Positions 58,958-64,000 of a stretch of 64,000 nt of DNA are shown in pieces. The notes beneath the pieces were generated by a model. The model saw only the letters and a program-made list of their open reading frames with translations, was not told the origin of the DNA and made no database searches. The stretch covers positions 3,658,001-3,722,000 of the forward strand of contig NZ_CP017481.1 in the NCBI RefSeq assembly GCF_002307355.1, written 5' to 3'. The translations under genes and the position numbers were made by a program. The stretch comes from Pectobacterium polaris (GTDB taxonomy: Bacteria; Pseudomonadota; Gammaproteobacteria; Enterobacterales; Enterobacteriaceae). The number at the start of each line of letters is the position of its first letter. Position 1 is the first letter of the stretch.

Positions 58958-60166
58958 ATGATCAAAATGCCGACGGTTCTTCCCTCTAGCAGCGCCCTGC
59001 CGCGTCCTGTCGTGGTGGATGACGATCCCGCGCCACAGGCTGCGGTGCAGCAGACGAGTTCGCACCACGCGCCTCCCGGTTCGCCGCTCTCCACCTCAAT
59101 GGAGGAAGTGGCAATGGCGTTTGGCGAGCAGGCCGAACGCAGAAGCAAATCGCTGAACCGACGCCACATCGCCCAGCAGCCGGACGCGCGCGCCACCGCC
59201 AATGTCGAGCGGATTGAGAAACTGACCGAACTGTTCAGGATGCTGGAAAATCCGTCGCAAAGTACGCTCGATCAGCAGTTGAGTCGGATGCGCGATCTGC
59301 TGATGCAGCAAGGCTCACCGTCTCTTGAGGCGGTGCTGGAAGCCGCGGGCAACGATCCGGCGCGCGGTGATATTCTGCTGCGCCACATCCAGCAGCAGTC
59401 TCCCCAACAGCCTGAGCTGACCGCGGCGGCAGAAAGTGCGCTACAGCAGCTGCATCAGGAGAAAGGGCCGGAAGTTCGGGCCGGTCTGAACACAGCAACG
59501 GCCATTGCGCTGTTCAGCACTCAGCCGGAACAAAAACAGGCGATGCGCGATCTGTATTACCAGAAAATCGTGCATCAGCAGTCGGCCAGCGCGCTGTTGG
59601 ATTCCCTGCTGGAACGCTTTGATGCCGCAACGTTTTCCATTGGGCTGCGCACGTTGCAGCGCGCGCTGGCGGCGGATATCGCCTCGCTGACGCCGTCGAT
59701 TTCGAAAGCCGTTCTCAGCAAGATGCTGAGCAACCTCAACGATTCTCGCCACCTGAGCCATACGCTGTCATCCAGCCAGACGCTGCTTACTCGGTTAGCG
59801 AACAAAGTGCCTGCCTTTACGCTCGGTGCCGTGGAGCTAACCCGCCGCCTGATCGGCCTGAGCGCCAACGGTGCCTATGCCCGCGATCTGCATAATCTCG
59901 GTCGGGAAGTCGCCGGTACGCAGGTACAGCATCAGGCGATGTTTTTCAGCGCCCTGCTGCCGCTCGTTAGCGACCTGCCGCATCCCCTGTGGCGCGACAG
60001 TAAAAACCGGCAAACGGCGCTCCAGCTGATACGCGGCATGATTGGCGATATTGCTCAATATGAGAAACAGCAGGCCAAAAGTACTCAGCATGATGACCTG
60101 ACCCAGCGTGATCCCGCATCGCGGCAAAAGCAGGATGCGCGCGACTCGGATAAGGGGCAGCCATGA
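58958..60166 (+). CDS. hrpJ: HrpJ, type III gatekeeper protein (SctW)
   Basis: About 402 residues. The open frame runs back to 58607, but the ATG at 58958 (MIKMPTVLPSSSALPRPVVV) lies after the hrp box and is preferred. The SctW-like helical layout includes MEEVAMAFGEQAERRSKSLN, TELFRMLENPSQSTLDQQLS and C-terminal helices (YARDLHNLGREVAGTQVQHQ, SKNRQTALQLIRGMIGDIAQ). HrpJ controls the switch between secretion of pilus/harpin and translocated effectors. Its stop overlaps the hrcV start (ATGA). Confidence 0.94.
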   Translation: MIKMPTVLPSSSALPRPVVVDDDPAPQAAVQQTSSHHAPPGSPLSTSMEEVAMAFGEQAERRSKSLNRRHIAQQPDARATANVERIEKLTELFRMLENPSQSTLDQQLSRMRDLLMQQGSPSLEAVLEAAGNDPARGDILLRHIQQQSPQQPELTAAAESALQQLHQEKGPEVRAGLNTATAIALFSTQPEQKQAMRDLYYQKIVHQQSASALLDSLLERFDAATFSIGLRTLQRALAADIASLTPSISKAVLSKMLSNLNDSRHLSHTLSSSQTLLTRLANKVPAFTLGAVELTRRLIGLSANGAYARDLHNLGREVAGTQVQHQAMFFSALLPLVSDLPHPLWRDSKNRQTALQLIRGMIGDIAQYEKQQAKSTQHDDLTQRDPASRQKQDARDSDKGQP

Positions 60167-62265
60167 ATCTGTTGATTATCTGGCTGAACCGCATTGCGCT
60201 GAGCGCGATGCAGCGCTCGGAGGTGGTTGGCGCGGTCATCGTGATGTCCATCGTCTTCATGATGATCATTCCGCTGCCCACCGGGCTGATCGATGTGCTG
60301 ATCGCGCTCAATATCTGCGTCTCTTCCCTGCTGATCGTGCTGGCGATGTATCTGCCCAAACCGCTGGCCTTTTCGACGTTTCCGGCGGTGCTGCTGCTGA
60401 CCACCATGTTTCGATTGGCGATATCCATTTCCACCACGCGTCAGATTCTGCTCCAGCAGGACGGCGGCCATATCGTTGAAGCCTTCGGTAACTACGTGGT
60501 GGGCGGGAATCTGGCAGTCGGTCTGGTTATTTTCCTGATCCTGACGGTGGTGAACTTTCTGGTGATCACCAAAGGCTCCGAGCGCGTGGCCGAGGTGGCG
60601 GCACGCTTCACGCTCGATGCGATGCCCGGTAAACAGATGTCCATCGACAGCGATCTGCGTGCCGGATTAATCGAAGCCCATCAGGCACGGCAGCGACGGG
60701 AAAATCTGGCGAAAGAAAGTCAGCTGTTCGGGGCGATGGACGGCGCGATGAAGTTCGTTAAAGGCGATGCCATTGCGTCGCTGGTGATCGTGTTCATCAA
60801 CATGATCGGCGGTTTCGCCATCGGCGTGCTGCAGCACAACATGGCCGCCTCCGATGCGATGCACGTCTACTCGGTATTGACCATCGGCGACGGGCTGATC
60901 GCCCAGATTCCCGCCCTGCTGATCTCACTGACCGCCGGGATGATCATCACGCGCGTCTCAGCCGACGGGCAAAAAGTGGATGCCAATATTGGCCGTGAAA
61001 TTGCCGAACAGCTCACCAGCCAGCCCAAAGCGTGGATCATCTCTTCCATCGGCATGTTTGGTTTTGCGCTGCTGCCGGGGATGCCGACGCTGGTGTTTGT
61101 CACTATCAGCCTGGCATCGCTCGGCAGCGGTCTGTTTCAGCTCTGGCGTATCAAACAACAGGGTCAGTTAGATGCCAGTCAGTTGGAAGCGGACAACATG
61201 CCCGCGGAACAGAACGGCTATCAGGACCTACGGCGTTTTAACCCCACGCGCGCCTATTTGCTGCTGTTTCATCCGGTCTGGCAAGGGCAGCCAACGGCGA
61301 CGGCACTGGTACAGAATATTCGCCGCCTGCGTAACAAACTGGTCTATCGCTTCGGCTTTACGCTGCCGTCCTTTGATATCGAATTCAGCGATCGGCTAGC
61401 GGAAGATGAATTTCAATTTTGCGTCTACGAAATTCCCTATGTGAAAGCCACATTTGTCACCGATCGGCTCGCCGTTGCCAGCGGTGCAATCGAACCGACT
61501 GATGTTGATCTTGCCACACCCGGCCCTACGCTGCGGGATGAAAGCCAGTGGCTCTGGCTACCGCTGGCACATGTCGCGCAGCAGCCGGACGACGTGCCGC
61601 GCTGGAGCGCGGATGAGCTGATTCTGGCGCGCATGGAACAGGCTATTCATCGCACCGGCTCACAGTTCATCGGCTTGCAGGAAACCAAATCCATTCTGGC
61701 CTGGCTGGAGAGTGAGCAGCCGGAGTTAGCGCAGGAACTTCAGCGCATCATGCCGCTCTCGCGTTTTGCCAGCGTGCTGCAACGGCTGGCTTCCGAACGC
61801 GTGCCGCTGCGGTCGGTGCGCCCCATCGCCGAAGCGCTGATTGAAGTCGGCCAGCACGAACGGGACACGCTGGCGCTGACCGACTATGTACGTCTGGCGC
61901 TCAAATCACAAATTTGCCACCAGTACAGCGACGAAAACAACCTCGCCGTTTGGCTGCTGACGCCGGAAAGCGAAGAGCTGCTGCGCGATGCGCTGCGTCA
62001 GACGCAGAACGAAACCTTCTTCGCCCTGACGCAGGATTACGCCGCCACGCTGCTCGGCCAACTGCGGCAGGCGTTTCCGCCGCTCTCATCGCATCGCAGT
62101 CTGGTGCTAGTGGCGCAGGATTTACGCAGCCCGCTGCGCACGCTGTTGCAGGACGAATTTCACCACGTTCCGGTGCTGTCCTTCACCGAACTGGAATCCA
62201 CTCTATCGATCAACGTCATTGGACGTCTCGATCTTTACGACTCCCCCGACCCCTTTAGCGCATAG
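60163..62265 (+). CDS. hrcV: HrcV, inner-membrane export gate protein (SctV)
   Basis: A 700-residue member of the FlhA/YscV family. The N-terminal half has about eight transmembrane helices (VIVMSIVFMMIIPLPTGLID, LVIFLILTVVNFLVITKGSE, LLISLTAGMIITRVSADGQK). The conserved cytosolic FHIPEP loop region shows RFTLDAMPGKQMSIDSDLRA and LIEAHQARQRRENLAKESQL. The C-terminal cytosolic ring domain (FLLFHP-type strand, RPIAEALIEVGQHERDTLAL) receives chaperone-effector complexes. ATG overlaps the hrpJ stop by four bases. Length fits the family. Confidence 0.97.
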   Translation: MNLLIIWLNRIALSAMQRSEVVGAVIVMSIVFMMIIPLPTGLIDVLIALNICVSSLLIVLAMYLPKPLAFSTFPAVLLLTTMFRLAISISTTRQILLQQDGGHIVEAFGNYVVGGNLAVGLVIFLILTVVNFLVITKGSERVAEVAARFTLDAMPGKQMSIDSDLRAGLIEAHQARQRRENLAKESQLFGAMDGAMKFVKGDAIASLVIVFINMIGGFAIGVLQHNMAASDAMHVYSVLTIGDGLIAQIPALLISLTAGMIITRVSADGQKVDANIGREIAEQLTSQPKAWIISSIGMFGFALLPGMPTLVFVTISLASLGSGLFQLWRIKQQGQLDASQLEADNMPAEQNGYQDLRRFNPTRAYLLLFHPVWQGQPTATALVQNIRRLRNKLVYRFGFTLPSFDIEFSDRLAEDEFQFCVYEIPYVKATFVTDRLAVASGAIEPTDVDLATPGPTLRDESQWLWLPLAHVAQQPDDVPRWSADELILARMEQAIHRTGSQFIGLQETKSILAWLESEQPELAQELQRIMPLSRFASVLQRLASERVPLRSVRPIAEALIEVGQHERDTLALTDYVRLALKSQICHQYSDENNLAVWLLTPESEELLRDALRQTQNETFFALTQDYAATLLGQLRQAFPPLSSHRSLVLVAQDLRSPLRTLLQDEFHHVPVLSFTELESTLSINVIGRLDLYDSPDPFSA

Positions 62266-62274
62266 GAACACACC

Positions 62275-63210
62275 ATGTTTGAATTACGCGTGCTGACTGG
62301 TTTACATCGCGGTGCGGCGCTGCCGCTCTGCGGAAACGCCTGGCGCATCGGTGCGGCCGATGATGCCGATCTCGTGCTTTACGATCCCGGCATTGCACCA
62401 TATCACGGCCAGTTGGAGAAGACCGCTGACGGCTGGGCGCTCAGCGCACAGGATGGCGCGCTGTGCAATGCGGAAGGCCATACCGTCGAGCAGATTGACG
62501 TTCTACCGCCCGGTACGCCGTTTGCGCTGGGGCAGATTTGGCTCTGCGTTGTAGCCGCCGATACGCCCTGGCCTGACGACAGTGAAACGCCTTTGACTGT
62601 GGAAGAGGACGTTCCCCCTGCGGATATGCCTGCCGATCAACCGCCAGTTCATACCGCTGCGCCGATTCCTACGCCTGCCCCCGCTCCGCGCCTGCCGCTG
62701 TGGGCCAAAGCCAGCTACCTGCTGCTTGGCGCGTTGCTGCTGGTGATGGTGGGCAGTTGGCAGCTACAGGAGAGCGTCGCGATGCCTGCCGCCCCGTCGC
62801 CGCAAGATACCCGCAAACCGCTCGGCACCTTGCCACAGCTGGAGAGCACGCTGCGCATTATGTTGCAGGAACGGGAGCTGAGCACGGCCGTGAAAGTGGC
62901 GGCCTATCAGGATCGCATCACGCTCACCGGACAATTATCGCCGGACGATCAAAAAAAGCTGGAACGGATGCTCGCCCAACTCCACCAACGTTATAGAACC
63001 GCGCTATCCGTGGATAACCGCACGCAGCTGAAAACGGAGCAACTGCCGTTTCAGATCGTTCAGGTGACCAGTGGGTCGCGCGCCAATGTCGTCACGGCGG
63101 ACGGTCAGCGCTTTTTCATCGGCGATGAGATCGACAACCTGCGTCTGGTGAGAATTGACGAGCACCAGATTGAATTCAGCGGCAGACAACAGATAACGGT
63201 GAACTGGTAA
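62275..63210 (+). CDS. hrpQ: HrpQ, inner-membrane ring protein with FHA-like domain (SctD)
   Basis: A 311-residue protein. The N-terminal cytoplasmic FHA-like domain (MFELRVLTGLHRGAALPLCG, IGAADDADLVLYDPGIAPYH) is followed by an acidic Pro-rich linker, one transmembrane helix (ASYLLLGALLLVMVGSWQLQ) and a periplasmic part with ring-building motif strands. This is the SctD plan (YscD, PrgH-like) that surrounds the HrcJ ring. AGGAACAC precedes the ATG. Its stop overlaps the hrcN start as TAATG. Confidence 0.94.
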   Translation: MFELRVLTGLHRGAALPLCGNAWRIGAADDADLVLYDPGIAPYHGQLEKTADGWALSAQDGALCNAEGHTVEQIDVLPPGTPFALGQIWLCVVAADTPWPDDSETPLTVEEDVPPADMPADQPPVHTAAPIPTPAPAPRLPLWAKASYLLLGALLLVMVGSWQLQESVAMPAAPSPQDTRKPLGTLPQLESTLRIMLQERELSTAVKVAAYQDRITLTGQLSPDDQKKLERMLAQLHQRYRTALSVDNRTQLKTEQLPFQIVQVTSGSRANVVTADGQRFFIGDEIDNLRLVRIDEHQIEFSGRQQITVNW

Positions 63211-64000
63211 TGCAGACACAACCTTCTTCTTTTCCGCTGCTCGACCAGTGGGTCACGCAGCAGCGCCAGCATCTGGCAGCCTATGCGCCGGTGGAGAAAA
63301 AAGGCCGCGTCATGGCCGTCAGCGGCATCCTGCTGGAATGCAGCCTGCCGCAGGCGCGCATTGGCGATCTGTGCTGGGTGGCCCGTCAGGACGACAGCCA
63401 GATGATGGCCGAAGTTGTGGGATTTAGCCCAGACAACACCTTTCTCTCCGCGCTCGGGGCGCTGGACGGCATCGCACAGGGGGCCGCCGTGACGCCGCTG
63501 TATCAGCCGCACTGCATTCAGGTGTCGGAACGTTTACTGGGCAGCGTGCTGGACGGATTTGGTCGGGCGCTGGAGGACGGCGGCGAGAGCGCGTTTGTCG
63601 AACCCGGTCATGCCGCAGGCCGCACGCAGCCAGTGCTGGGCGATGCGCCACCGCCAACCTCACGACCGCGCATCAGCCAGCCGCTCCCCACCGGACTACG
63701 CGCCGTCGATGGCCTGCTGACCATCGGTCAGGGGCAGCGTGTCGGCATTTTCGCCGGTGCGGGGTGCGGCAAAACCACTCTGCTGGCCGAGCTGGCGCGT
63801 AATACGCCGTGCGACGCCATCGTTTTCGGGTTGATTGGCGAACGCGGCCGTGAGCTGCGCGAATTTCTCGATCACGAACTGGACGATGAACTACGCAGCC
63901 GCACCGTGCTGGTGTGTTCCACCTCTGACCGCAGCAGCATGGAGCGCGCCCGCGCGGCGTTCACCGCCACCGCCATCGCCGAGGCTTACCGTGCCGAAGG
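63210..64000 (+). CDS. hrcN: HrcN, type III secretion ATPase (SctN), N-terminal part
   Basis: The frame is open from ATG 63210 to the window end, giving 263 residues of a usual 450 or so. Features are the N-terminal beta-barrel (GRVMAVSGILLECSLPQARI), Walker A GAGCGKTT at 183-190, and the following IVFGLIGERGRELREFL. The Walker B region and C-terminal domain are outside. HrcN hexamers strip chaperones and unfold effectors at the entrance of the gate. It forms an operon with hrpJ, hrcV and hrpQ, which continues beyond the window. Confidence 0.96.
   Translation, partial: MQTQPSSFPLLDQWVTQQRQHLAAYAPVEKKGRVMAVSGILLECSLPQARIGDLCWVARQDDSQMMAEVVGFSPDNTFLSALGALDGIAQGAAVTPLYQPHCIQVSERLLGSVLDGFGRALEDGGESAFVEPGHAAGRTQPVLGDAPPPTSRPRISQPLPTGLRAVDGLLTIGQGQRVGIFAGAGCGKTTLLAELARNTPCDAIVFGLIGERGRELREFLDHELDDELRSRTVLVCSTSDRSSMERARAAFTATAIAEAYRAE

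Overview
The window looks like a chromosomal segment of a soft-rot enterobacterium, most likely Pectobacterium. It carries a group I (Hrp1) type III secretion cluster with the gene order and regulators of Pectobacterium/Erwinia (HrpX/HrpY/HrpS/sigma-54/HrpL), DspE/DspF, HrpW and HrpN, next to pectin-catabolism genes and a HecA/HecB-type two-partner secretion locus. This assignment rests on gene content and order only; no database search was made.

Layout. (1) 1-3086: two KdgM-family oligogalacturonate porins (the first cut by the window edge) and a secreted family-2 pectate lyase, a small pectin-uptake block. (2) 3290-5675: an orphan periplasmic binding protein and a nitrilase-superfamily hydrolase. 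(3) 5812-9993: an AT-rich accessory strip of small, mostly unknown genes that reads as a graveyard of contact-dependent inhibition (CDI) modules. It holds several immunity-like genes, a displaced CdiA pretoxin/VENN fragment with a frameshift, a papain-like toxin fragment in another frame, a 40-residue toxin tail, and remnants of a SymE-like gene. (4) 9721-30341: an active-looking CDI/TPS locus on the minus strand: transporter hecB, a 6217-residue HecA/CdiA-type exoprotein, and an overlapping immunity gene. The exoprotein has an AT-rich central segment, a near-perfect 1914-bp internal tandem duplication and an AT-rich C-terminal toxin. (5) 30678-31343: a GntR/FCD regulator.

(6) 31364-38746: the effector side of the Hrp regulon: dspF, dspE (broken into two frames by an apparent single-base loss at a C4 run), and the divergent hrpW with a small downstream gene. 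Perfect or near-perfect hrp boxes lie head to head between dspE and hrpW. (7) 38789-44394: a type VI secretion VgrG module (VgrG, DUF4123 adaptor, a large unknown protein, a secreted unknown protein, PAAR) embedded in the hrp island. The two unknown proteins are candidates for a new effector/immunity pair. (8) 44890-52201: hrpN and the hrpA-hrpB-hrcJ-hrpD-hrpE-hrpF-hrpG-hrcC-hrpT-hrpV operon, each led by an hrp box. (9) 52539-54143: a CSS-EAL c-di-GMP phosphodiesterase inside the T3SS island. (10) 54242-58630: the regulators hrpS, hrpY, hrpX and hrpL; hrpL has a textbook sigma-54 promoter. (11) 58958-64000: the hrpJ-hrcV-hrpQ-hrcN operon with a perfect hrp box, continuing beyond the window.

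Regulatory logic, from established knowledge of this cluster: HrpX/HrpY activate hrpS, HrpS with sigma-54 activates hrpL, and HrpL drives the hrp-box promoters. Five such boxes are visible (hrpJ, hrpA, hrpN, dspE, hrpW).
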